Positions 50,914 to 59,589 of a stretch of 64,000 nucleotides of DNA are shown in pieces (the first letter of the stretch is position 1; each line of letters begins with the position of its first letter). A model generated the notes under the pieces. That model was not told where the DNA came from. It was given only the letters and a program-made list of their open reading frames with translations, and did no database searches. The position numbers were made by a program, and so were the translations under genes. The DNA is from Acidobacteriota bacterium (GTDB taxonomy: Bacteria > Acidobacteriota > Vicinamibacteria > Vicinamibacterales > UBA2999). The stretch spans positions 388,311-452,310 of the forward strand of contig JAGNJW010000001.1 in NCBI GenBank assembly GCA_018000455.1, read 5' to 3'.

Positions 50914-53900
50914 ATGCGCCCCATCTCCCCTCGTGCATCCCGGATTCGCCGCGCTGGCCGATTCCTGGCCATCGCCGTCGCGCTGTGTTCAGGTGTCGGC
51001 CTGCTGGCCCAGATTCCGGGTCGCAACGTCAACATGGTGGCTGGTCTGGAGTGGCCAGGGGGCGATCCGTTCCTCCAGCGGCAGAACGAACCGTCGCTGG
51101 CTGCCTCGACGCGCAACCCGCTGCATCTCGTTGCCGGCAGCAACGACTACCGCACGGTCGACGTGCCCGGGCTGCCCGACGGCAGCGAGACGGGCGATGC
51201 CTGGGTCAGCATCTACAAGTCGTTCGACGGCGGCGAGCGCTGGTCGAGCACGCTGATGCCCGGCTACCCGCAGGATCATTCGGCGGCCGGCTTGGCCTCC
51301 CCCATCAAGGGCTATCAGGCCGCGGCCGATCCGGTGGTGCGCGCTGGTACTCACGGGCTCGTCTACTACAACGGCCTGGTCTTCGATCGCGGTGAGAACG
51401 GGCGAAGCGGCATCTTCCTCGCGCGCTTCATCGACAAGAACAATCAGGAGGCCGGCGACCCGATCGAGTACCTCGGAACGAGCATGGTGGCCAGTTCGAC
51501 CGGCGCCGTCTTCCTCGACAAGCCGTGGATGGTCGTCGACGTCCCGCGTGGCAACTCGGGCTTCTGTGCGGTGGGCGTGGCGCCGACTGCGGCCGACGAT
51601 GACGACGACGATCATGGTCGACGCGGCAAGGTCAAGCGCAACGGCCACCGCCGTCGCGGGCGCGGCGATGACCGTCGCCGCGGCAACCAGCCGCCCGACG
51701 ACGGCTACCAATACGTGCCGGCCGGCGCCATCTACGTGGCCTACACCGCCATCACCGGGGAAGGGCCTTCGATCCAGGCGCAGATCTTTGTGAAACGTTC
51801 CATGGACTGTGGCGTCACGTGGAGCCAGGCGATGCGTGTCAGCAGCACGGCCGACGCCATCAACCAGGGCGCCACGCTCGCCGTGTCGCCAACCTCCGGC
51901 GACCTCTTCGTGGCCTGGCGACGCTTCTCCACGACCTCCGTCGTGACGGCCGATGCCGTGATGGTGGCGCGTCTCAAGATCAACGGCAACTCCTTCGATG
52001 CGCCCGGCAAGGCGCGCGGCCTGCGCCGCACCCACCACGACGACGACGCGGAAGACCGCATCTTCGAACATCGCAAGAAGCGGGCGAGGGTCAGTGTTGC
52101 TGCGGAGGTCTCCCAGATCGACCAGGGCACCGGGCCCTTCCGCTTCCGCACTAACGCCTATCCGGCGATGGCCATCGACGGCACCGGCCGCGCCTATGTC
52201 GCCTGGTCGGAGCGCGGGTTCGCGACCCTGAACCCCGACCCGGTGGACGGCGATGCCCGCATCCTCGTCGCGTCGACGACCAACGGGAAAGACTTCGCGA
52301 CCGCCGTGGTCGCCGACGAGCAGCAGCAGCTCGGCCATCAGCTGATGCCGTCACTCGCCTTTGCGGGCGGCAAGCTGATGCTGGTCTACTACGACCTGCG
52401 GGAAACCAAGGCGCAGCTGTTCGGCCGGTTCATCGACGACGCGCTGTCGACCAACGGCAAGCGTCACACCATCGACATCCGCGCCGCGCTCGGCAGCCCC
52501 GGGGCCGTGCCGGCCTTCGCGCCGTCGGTGCGCGTGTCCGACTATCTGATGGGCTTCCGCAACAGCACCTCGCTGCTCGAGGCGCTGCAGGTGAATCCGC
52601 CCAACCTGCCGATGTTCAGGCTCGGCACCGTGCCCTTCATCGGCGACTACATCGATGTGGCGCCTTCGCCGGCCTTCGTGCCCGCGGCCAATGGTGAGTG
52701 GATCTACAACACCGCGTCGAACGGCCAGATGCCGACCTTCCATGCGGTGTGGACCGACAACCGCGACGTGCGTCCGCCGCTCGATGGCAACTGGGCCAAC
52801 TACACGCCGCCGACAATCAACGGCCAGCTTCCGGGTACCAGCCTGTTCGATCCGACGCAACAGGTGGCCGTGTGCTATGCGGGCAACGCCGGTTCGCGCA
52901 ACCAGAACATCTATACGGCACGGATCGGCGGCGGCCTGCTCGTGGGGGCGCCCGGCAACGCCAAGCAGCTGTCGCCGACGGTGCAGCGCGGCTTCGTCGT
53001 GTTCGCCCAGAACCAGACCACGACGACGCGGACGTTCCGCATGACCTTGCTGGCCCAGCCGCCGGGCGGCCGCGCCTCGTTCGAGCAGTTCCCGCTGCCG
53101 CCCTATACGGCAAGCTCGCCGCCGCCGCTGACCACCATCGACGTGCGCGTACCGGCGCGGTCCACGGCCTCGCGTACCGTCTACGCGACGTCCAGCGACC
53201 CGAAGGCGCAGCTCTCCATCAGCGTGACCGAAGTGGGCGCCGTGGGCGGCGCGACCGTTCCTGGCGGCCTGGCCGGGCGCGCGGTCATCAACCCGGACAT
53301 CGAGAACCCGGACATCGAGAATCCGGATATCGAGAACCCGGACATCGAGAATCCGGACATCGAGAACGCCGAAGTCTACAACCCGGACATCGAGAACCCG
53401 GACATCGAGAATCCCGACATCGAGAACCCGGACATCGAGAACCCGGACATCGAGAACCCGGACATCGAGAACGTGCGTGTCGCCAACCCGGACATCGAGA
53501 ACATCGGGGTGGGCAACCCCGACATCGAGAACCCGGACATCGAGAATCCGGATATCGAGAATCCGGATATCGAGAATCCCGATATCGAGAACGGCGCGAT
53601 CGCCGACGTGACGTGGACGGTCTCGAACATCGGCAACACGACGGCGGCCTTCAACGTGAACCTGTTCCTGGCCGCCGCCGGTGTGCCCTCGGGGATCAAC
53701 ACCCAGCTCGTCGTCTACAAGGTCTACAAGACGCCGGTGCTGGCGCCGAACGGATGCGACCTGCGGACCGAGACCCGCAACGTCATCCTCTATAACGTGC
53801 CGAACCCGAACTTCGTCACGCCCGGCCAGGGGCTGCCGGATCAGAACGACCCGGCCGACACCAACGCCACGCTGTGGCTCAACCCCGGCGAAGTCGGCCG

Positions 53901-56382
53901 CGTGACGCTGCGGTTGTTCGACGAGGACACCTCGAACAACATCACCGTCACCAACCTCGATGGCTCGACGGCGTCGATCGATCCGGGCTTCAATCCGGAG
54001 ACGGCCGTGACGGCCGCCATCTCGGCGCAGGGCGTCGATATCCTTGACCCGCCCGGCGCGACCGAGCCGCCGGCGGTGACGACGACCGGCACCAACCTCT
54101 TCTATCTGCAGCAGCCGACCAGCGCGCTGCCCGGCGCCCTGCTGTCGCCGCCCGTGCGCGTGCGCATCTGGGACAACACCGGCGCGCCGCTGCCCGGCGT
54201 CACCGTGAGCATCGCGCTCGAGAACCCACCCGTGGGCGTGCTGCTGTCGGGCACGACGACGGCCGTGGCCGACGGCGACGGCATCGCTGAGTTCACGGCG
54301 CTGGCAGTGAACCTGCCGGCGACCGGCCTGCGTCTGCGCGCGACGGCCACCTCTCCTGGCTCGGTGGCGGCCGGCACGTCGGCGCCCTTCGACGTGGCGA
54401 TCGCAGGTGGGCCCGTCAGTCTGTGGCACGCCGACGGCACCGCGCTCGACAGCGTGGGCAGCAACCACGGCACGCTGCAAGGCGGGGCGTCGTATGGCCC
54501 GGGCCGGATCGGCCCGGCCTTCAGCTTCAGCAACCCGCTTCCGGCGGGCACGGCGGACCAGTACGTGCTGGTGCCCGATGACCCAAGCCTGCGCATCACG
54601 AACCAGATGACGATGTCGGCGTGGATCTATCCCACCGGACCTGGCACCGGACCCGCGCCGTTTGGCGTGGGCGAGGGCGGGGTCATCGTCAACAAGGAGT
54701 ATGCGTATGAAATGGCCCGCTTCGCCGACGGCAGCATCCGCTGGGCGTTCGGCAACGGTGTCGACACCTTTGCCCCCCTTGGTTACTGGATAGACTCGGG
54801 CGGCACCGCGCCGCTCAACGCCTGGACGCACGTAGCCGTGACGTATGACAACGGCACGGTCACCACCTATATCAACGGCGCGTCCGTGGGCAGTATCACA
54901 CCGCCCGCGATCGTCCTCGGCGCCGGCACCCATACGCTGCGCATCGGCGGGCGTGAGTATGAGCCTGGCGGGGCCAACTTCGACGGCCGCATCGACGAGG
55001 TCGGCATTCAGGATCGTGCGCTGACGGCGGCCGAGGCGCTGGCGCTCTACAACGGCGCGCTGTTTCAGGTCACCGCCGGTGTCTCGATTGGCAGCGTCAA
55101 TGCCATCTTCGACGGTTCCGCCAAGTCGGTTTCGGTGACCACCACGCCCCTTGGCGTGCCGGTGACCGTTCTCTACAACACCAGCCTCACGGCCCCGAGC
55201 GCGATCGGCGCCTACTTCGTGCAGGCGATCGCGTCGCAGAACGGCGACGCTGGCGCGGCGAGCGTCACCCACAAGATCGCGTCGACGTTGCCGGCGGGCG
55301 GCAACGGCGGCGGGCCCTACCCGGCGTCGGGTGCCCTCGGCTGCGGACCAGGTGTCTTCGCCACGGGCGTCCGTCCGTCCACGGTGCCCTACTACGGCCT
55401 GCTGGGCCATCAACTGCTCTGCGGCGACGGCAACCATCCGGCCAGGGTGTCGGGGCAGGTGCCGACGGGATGGGGGCACACCGTCTACACCGAGGCCGAC
55501 GCGGTCTGCGGCCCGGGTGAAGTGATGGTGGGCCTGCACGGCCAGACCGACGCGCCGTTCGGCTTCACGGTGGTGCAGAACATCGGGCCGCGCTGCCAGC
55601 CGGCGATCGGCGGCACCGTCACCGACGTCCCGGCGATTGGCGCCAACTACTCCGGCGATGGCTTCAGCCTCACGTGCAACCCCGGGCAGGCCGTTACCGG
55701 CGTCGTCGGCGGCATCGGCGAGGTTGTCGACTCCATCGCGCTCGCGTGCGCCGCGCTGCCACCGCCGCCGGCGACGATCACCTCCGTGAGTCCGGCCGCG
55801 CAAGTGGCCGGATCCCAGATGCTGACGATCAACGGCGTCAGTCTCCCGGCCACGGGAGAGACCGACGTGCTCTTCAATCAGGGCGGGTCGGACGTCACGG
55901 CGCAGTACCTGTGGGGTGCCAGCCCGACCCGTGTCATCGCACGCCTGCCCTTCGGCCTGTTGACGCCCGGCATCCCGACGACCGTGCGGCTGAAGAACCC
56001 CGGCAACACCATCACGACCAACGCGTTCCCTGTCACGATCTCGGACACGCCGGGCACGCCCGTCCTCACGTCGCTGCTGAATCAATGCTCCGGCGGCACG
56101 GCGATCACAGCGGTGTTGCCGGGCGGTCCATTCGCCTTCGAAGGTGAAGGCATCGACACTTCGGGCACGACGGCGGTGTGGACCCCGATCACCGCCATCG
56201 GCACCGTGATCACGCAGTCTGGCACGACCTCCACGGGCGGGCCGACCGGTCGGTTGTGTTCGTACTTCCCGGGCGGTGCTCCGGCGGGGCTGACGTCGGG
56301 CACGTGGAGTCTGCAGCTGCGCACTACGGTCGGGGCCTTCACGAGCGCCGACAGCAACGCCATCGCGGTGACGGTGCCGTAG
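50914..56382 (+). CDS. Very large secreted protein: BNR-like N-terminus, NPDIE pentapeptide array, LamG and IPT/TIG domains
   Basis: The 1822-residue product has a signal peptide (about 1-33, ending GVGLLAQ). A sialidase/BNR-like propeller region (about 35-690) comes first, interrupted near 225-265 by a run of Asp and then Arg/Lys/His. At 793-897 lies an array of 21 pentapeptides, 17 of them exactly NPDIE. CARDB/Ig-like modules follow (ADVTWTVSNIGNTTAAFNVN), then a LamG/concanavalin-like domain (about 1168-1380; LWHADGTALDSVGSNHGTLQ, GRIDEVGIQDRALTAAEA), a Cys-containing module and an IPT/TIG domain near 1630-1720. There is no anchor or sorting signal at the C-terminus. It is likely a surface or secreted adhesin. 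The ATG at 50914 precedes the signal peptide; an upstream in-frame start would bury it. Confidence 0.86.
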   Translation: MRPISPRASRIRRAGRFLAIAVALCSGVGLLAQIPGRNVNMVAGLEWPGGDPFLQRQNEPSLAASTRNPLHLVAGSNDYRTVDVPGLPDGSETGDAWVSIYKSFDGGERWSSTLMPGYPQDHSAAGLASPIKGYQAAADPVVRAGTHGLVYYNGLVFDRGENGRSGIFLARFIDKNNQEAGDPIEYLGTSMVASSTGAVFLDKPWMVVDVPRGNSGFCAVGVAPTAADDDDDDHGRRGKVKRNGHRRRGRGDDRRRGNQPPDDGYQYVPAGAIYVAYTAITGEGPSIQAQIFVKRSMDCGVTWSQAMRVSSTADAINQGATLAVSPTSGDLFVAWRRFSTTSVVTADAVMVARLKINGNSFDAPGKARGLRRTHHDDDAEDRIFEHRKKRARVSVAAEVSQIDQGTGPFRFRTNAYPAMAIDGTGRAYVAWSERGFATLNPDPVDGDARILVASTTNGKDFATAVVADEQQQLGHQLMPSLAFAGGKLMLVYYDLRETKAQLFGRFIDDALSTNGKRHTIDIRAALGSPGAVPAFAPSVRVSDYLMGFRNSTSLLEALQVNPPNLPMFRLGTVPFIGDYIDVAPSPAFVPAANGEWIYNTASNGQMPTFHAVWTDNRDVRPPLDGNWANYTPPTINGQLPGTSLFDPTQQVAVCYAGNAGSRNQNIYTARIGGGLLVGAPGNAKQLSPTVQRGFVVFAQNQTTTTRTFRMTLLAQPPGGRASFEQFPLPPYTASSPPPLTTIDVRVPARSTASRTVYATSSDPKAQLSISVTEVGAVGGATVPGGLAGRAVINPDIENPDIENPDIENPDIENPDIENAEVYNPDIENPDIENPDIENPDIENPDIENPDIENVRVANPDIENIGVGNPDIENPDIENPDIENPDIENPDIENGAIADVTWTVSNIGNTTAAFNVNLFLAAAGVPSGINTQLVVYKVYKTPVLAPNGCDLRTETRNVILYNVPNPNFVTPGQGLPDQNDPADTNATLWLNPGEVGRVTLRLFDEDTSNNITVTNLDGSTASIDPGFNPETAVTAAISAQGVDILDPPGATEPPAVTTTGTNLFYLQQPTSALPGALLSPPVRVRIWDNTGAPLPGVTVSIALENPPVGVLLSGTTTAVADGDGIAEFTALAVNLPATGLRLRATATSPGSVAAGTSAPFDVAIAGGPVSLWHADGTALDSVGSNHGTLQGGASYGPGRIGPAFSFSNPLPAGTADQYVLVPDDPSLRITNQMTMSAWIYPTGPGTGPAPFGVGEGGVIVNKEYAYEMARFADGSIRWAFGNGVDTFAPLGYWIDSGGTAPLNAWTHVAVTYDNGTVTTYINGASVGSITPPAIVLGAGTHTLRIGGREYEPGGANFDGRIDEVGIQDRALTAAEALALYNGALFQVTAGVSIGSVNAIFDGSAKSVSVTTTPLGVPVTVLYNTSLTAPSAIGAYFVQAIASQNGDAGAASVTHKIASTLPAGGNGGGPYPASGALGCGPGVFATGVRPSTVPYYGLLGHQLLCGDGNHPARVSGQVPTGWGHTVYTEADAVCGPGEVMVGLHGQTDAPFGFTVVQNIGPRCQPAIGGTVTDVPAIGANYSGDGFSLTCNPGQAVTGVVGGIGEVVDSIALACAALPPPPATITSVSPAAQVAGSQMLTINGVSLPATGETDVLFNQGGSDVTAQYLWGASPTRVIARLPFGLLTPGIPTTVRLKNPGNTITTNAFPVTISDTPGTPVLTSLLNQCSGGTAITAVLPGGPFAFEGEGIDTSGTTAVWTPITAIGTVITQSGTTSTGGPTGRLCSYFPGGAPAGLTSGTWSLQLRTTVGAFTSADSNAIAVTVP
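53290..53604 (+). repeat. 21 tandem 15-bp units encoding NPDIE-type pentapeptides
   Basis: The array is 315 bases, 21 x 15. Seventeen units read NPDIE; the others are NAEVY, NVRVA, NIGVG and NGAIA. Groups are 5, variant, 6, variant, 1, variant, 5, variant. Synonymous changes (AAC/AAT, CCG/CCC, GAC/GAT) are scattered, so the units are less homogeneous than the WG array. Confidence 0.96.
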
Positions 56383-56420
56383 GGCGGCGAGCGCCAGACG
56401 CTCGAGCGCGACAACATCGG

Positions 56421-56457
56421 CGGGCAGGGGCAGAGGCCTTTGCCCGTCGCGTTGTTT
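56421..56457 (+). terminator. Possible terminator between the NPDIE protein and kinase genes
   Basis: CGGGCA at 56421-56426 pairs with TGCCCG at 56441-56446, with an internal AGGCCT, followed by GTTGTTT at 56451-56457. The loop is long, so the call is tentative. Confidence 0.38.
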
Positions 56458-56472
56458 CGTGTGCAACGTGCG

Positions 56473-59400
56473 ATGATTCCGGGACGAATGCCCAACGATC
56501 CTGCGGCGTGGACCGGGCGGGGCGGCGATGGCGATCCGACGATCGCGCCGTTCACGGCGGATCACACCCCGAACCCCGGCGCCACGACCTCGATCACGGA
56601 CGAACTGACCGGGGTACCACGCCAGAACCCTGCGCCCACCGGAGGCGGTGGTGACGCCGACGACGACCGGACAATCGCGCCGGAGGTGACGGCGGCCGAC
56701 GCTGCTCTGACCATGGCGCCACCGGCGCCAGCCGACGACCCAGAGAGCACGATTGCGCCGCCAGGGGCGGCCTACGTGCCCGGCGCGCCGCTCGTGCCCG
56801 GCACGAAACTCGGCACTCGTTACACGGTGCTCAAGATCCTCGGCCGCGGCGGCATGGGCGCCGTCTACCAGGCCTACGACGACGAGCTCGGCGTGGCCGT
56901 CGCCATCAAGACCATCCTCTCCGGCGAGGGCAGCGACGCGCACACGATGCGCGATCAGGTCAGCCGCTTCAAGAGCGAGCTGCTGCTGGCGCGGCAGGTC
57001 ACGCACAAGAACGTCGTCCGCATCCACGACCTCGGCGAGTTCAGCGGCCTCAAGTACATCACCATGTCGTACGTCGCCGGCGAGACGCTGGCGGCGCTCG
57101 TGGCGCGCAACGGTCCGCTACCGGTGCCGCAGGTGCTGGCGCTCGCGCGCCAGATCGCCGATGGCATGGCGGCGGCCCACGAGGTGGGCGTCGTGCACCG
57201 CGACATGAAACCCGAGAACGTGATGGTGACGCCGGACGGCCAGGCGCTCATCATGGACTTCGGCATCGCCTCGTCGTCGCAAGGCGGCTCGAAGGACGGC
57301 GGGCCGATTGTCGGCACCATCCCCTTCATGGCGCCCGAGCAGGCGCGTGGGCAGGTCGTCGACGCTCGCGCCGATATCTACGCGTTCGGGCTCATCCTCT
57401 ACGACATGCTGCTCGGCCGGAAGCGGCAGAAGCGTCATGCCAGCGCGATGGACGAACTGCGCTCGCGCTTCGCGGCACCGCCGGCGTCGCTGCGCAGCGA
57501 GCGCCCGGACGTTCCCGAAGCGCTCGAAGCCGTGATCATGCGCGCGCTCCAGCCCGCGCCCACCGATCGCTACGCCGACACGGCGGCGCTCAAGGACGCG
57601 CTCTCGACGCTCACCGACGAGGGCCATCTGCGCCCTGTCGAGGTGCCGCGGGCGCGGTGGCCGGCGATTGCCGCCAGCACGGTCATGACGGCCCTCATCG
57701 CTTCTGGCGTCTGGTGGTGGATCACACCGCCGGTCATCGTGGAAAAGGCGCCAGTGTCGGTGCTGGTTGCCGACTTCGAGAACAAGACCGGCGACCCGGT
57801 GTTCGACGGCGTCGTCGAGCAGGCGCTCGGGCTCGGCATCGAAAGCGCCAGCTTCGTCACGCAGTATCCGCGTCGCGATGCGCTGCGCGTGGCTGCCGGC
57901 ATCAAGGCTGGCGCCCGCCTCGACGAGCAGACGGCGCGGCTCGTCGCCTTGCGCGAGGGCGTGGCACGCGTGCTGGTCGGTTCGGTTGAGGCGGCCGGCT
58001 CGCAGTTCCGCATTACCGCGCGGCTGCTCGGCGCCGGCAACGACCAGTCGGTGGAGGAGTCGTCGCTGACGGTCGAGGCGGCCGATCGCAACGGCGTGCT
58101 CGATGCCGTCGGGCGCCTGGCCGGCGACGTGCGTGAAGCGCTCGGCGACGAGACGGTCGGTGAGGCCGAGGGCACGGCGCCGGAGACCTTCACGGCGGCC
58201 AGCCTCGAAGCCGCGGCGGCCTATGCCAAGGCGCAAGACCTGCAGATCGCCGGGCGCGTCGAAGACGCGATTACCCAGTATCAGGAGACCTTGCGCCTCG
58301 ATCCCGAGTTGGGCCGCGCCTACTCGGGCCTGGCCGCGCAGTACACCAACCTCGGCCGCACCGCCGATGCCGAGGCCAGCTACGAGTTGGCGCTGGCGCG
58401 GCTCGACCGCATGACCGATCGTGAGAAGTACCGCACGCGCGGCAGCTACTATTTGTTCGCGCGCAAGCCGGAACTGGCCGCACAGGAGTTCACCGCGCTC
58501 GTCAAGGCTTACCCGGCCGACACGAGCGGCCTGTCGAACCTGGCGCTTGCTTCGTTCTACCAGCGCGACATGGCGCAGGCCCTCGAGCAGGGGCGGCGGG
58601 CGGCGGCGATCTTCCCCAACAACGTGCTGCGGCAATCGAACGTGGCGCTCTACGCGATGTACGCCGGGCAGTTCGAGGACGCGATCGCGGCGTCGCTCGA
58701 GGTTCACGAGTTGAACCCCACCCACCTCAAGGCCTTCGTCGCCCGGGCGCTCTCGCAGCTCGCACTCGGACGCTTCGACCAAGCGCGTGCCACCTACGAG
58801 GCGCTCGGCCAGACCAGCGCGGCCGGGGCGTCGTTTGCCGCCATCGGCCTGGCGGATCTGGCCGCGGCACAAGGGCGTTTCACCGACGCTGTCGCCGCGC
58901 TGACCGCGGGCATCGCGGCCGACGATGCGGCGGGCTTTGCCACGCCAGCCGCGACCAAGCGCGTGGCGCTGGCGGAAGTGCTCCTCGTTCAGGGCCAACC
59001 CGCGGCCGCCCGCCGCGAGGCCGAGGCCGCGGCCGAGGCTGTCGAATCAGGCAACCTGCGCGCCGCCGCCGGTCTCGTGCTGGCCGCGGCTGGCGCCGCT
59101 GGTCCGGCCGAACGCCTGGCCGGCACGCTGGCGACGAGCCTCGAGCCCGATCCGCAGGCCTTCGGGCGGCTCGTGCTGGCCGAACTCGCCTTGGCCCGCA
59201 AGGACCCACGCAAGGCGGTCGACTACGGCCGCGAGGCGCAGAAACTCGCCGATACCTGGCAGGGGCGCGTCATCCTCGGTCGCGCCTATCTCGGCGTGAA
59301 CGCCTTCCCCGAGGCCTACACCGAATTCGAGGCCGCGCTGAAGCGCGCCGGCGAGGCATCGGCCGTCTACCTCGACGACGTGCCCACCTACCGGCTCCTG

Positions 59401-59550
59401 GTTCCGGTCTACTACTACATGGGTCTGGCGCAGGAGGGGCTGAAGAGTCCGGCGGCCAAAGCGTCCTTCGAGACCTACCTCGGGTTGCGCGGCGAGGGCG
59501 ATCGGCACCCCTTCCTCGACGCCGCGCGGCAGCGCACCCAGGCGCCCTGA
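56473..59550 (+). CDS. Membrane Ser/Thr protein kinase with TPR repeats
   Basis: The product is 1025 residues. A disordered N-terminal ~100 residues carries four T-[IM]-A-P motifs. A PknB-type kinase domain (about 115-385) follows, with GRGGMGAVYQA, K146 (VAIKTI), D244 (HRDMKPENVMV), MDFG and MAPEQARGQ, so it should be active. One membrane helix near 400-420 is followed by a TolB/FlgO-like domain (VSVLVADFENKTGDPVFDG) and TPR repeats from about 570 to the end. The kinase domain is cytoplasmic and the TPR part should be periplasmic. The start is either ATG 56473 or ATG 56488. It lies in a same-strand series with the ECF sigma factor and a second kinase. Confidence 0.93.
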   Translation: MIPGRMPNDPAAWTGRGGDGDPTIAPFTADHTPNPGATTSITDELTGVPRQNPAPTGGGGDADDDRTIAPEVTAADAALTMAPPAPADDPESTIAPPGAAYVPGAPLVPGTKLGTRYTVLKILGRGGMGAVYQAYDDELGVAVAIKTILSGEGSDAHTMRDQVSRFKSELLLARQVTHKNVVRIHDLGEFSGLKYITMSYVAGETLAALVARNGPLPVPQVLALARQIADGMAAAHEVGVVHRDMKPENVMVTPDGQALIMDFGIASSSQGGSKDGGPIVGTIPFMAPEQARGQVVDARADIYAFGLILYDMLLGRKRQKRHASAMDELRSRFAAPPASLRSERPDVPEALEAVIMRALQPAPTDRYADTAALKDALSTLTDEGHLRPVEVPRARWPAIAASTVMTALIASGVWWWITPPVIVEKAPVSVLVADFENKTGDPVFDGVVEQALGLGIESASFVTQYPRRDALRVAAGIKAGARLDEQTARLVALREGVARVLVGSVEAAGSQFRITARLLGAGNDQSVEESSLTVEAADRNGVLDAVGRLAGDVREALGDETVGEAEGTAPETFTAASLEAAAAYAKAQDLQIAGRVEDAITQYQETLRLDPELGRAYSGLAAQYTNLGRTADAEASYELALARLDRMTDREKYRTRGSYYLFARKPELAAQEFTALVKAYPADTSGLSNLALASFYQRDMAQALEQGRRAAAIFPNNVLRQSNVALYAMYAGQFEDAIAASLEVHELNPTHLKAFVARALSQLALGRFDQARATYEALGQTSAAGASFAAIGLADLAAAQGRFTDAVAALTAGIAADDAAGFATPAATKRVALAEVLLVQGQPAAARREAEAAAEAVESGNLRAAAGLVLAAAGAAGPAERLAGTLATSLEPDPQAFGRLVLAELALARKDPRKAVDYGREAQKLADTWQGRVILGRAYLGVNAFPEAYTEFEAALKRAGEASAVYLDDVPTYRLLVPVYYYMGLAQEGLKSPAAKASFETYLGLRGEGDRHPFLDAARQRTQAP

Positions 59551-59583
59551 GGCGGTCGGCGGCCGCGTCGTCGCCAGCGGTGG

Positions 59584-59589
59584 GATAAT
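59584..59589 (+). promoter_or_regulatory. GATAAT hexamer at the start of the second kinase gene
   Basis: GATAAT overlaps the annotated ATG (59588) and ends ten bases before an in-frame GTG at 59600. If it is a -10, the gene would be read from the GTG on a nearly leaderless message. Confidence 0.38.

Noticed and set aside
53290..53604. CRISPR or satellite array at the NPDIE repeats; antisense Ser-Met-Ser-Gly-Phe frame
   Set aside because: Contiguous 15-mers in frame inside a long secreted protein; the antisense frame is a shadow.
52351..57027. A 1558-residue minus-strand frame opposite the NPDIE protein and the first kinase
   Set aside because: Its composition (Arg, Ala, Gly, His) and lack of any domain mark it as an antisense artefact of high-GC coding DNA.
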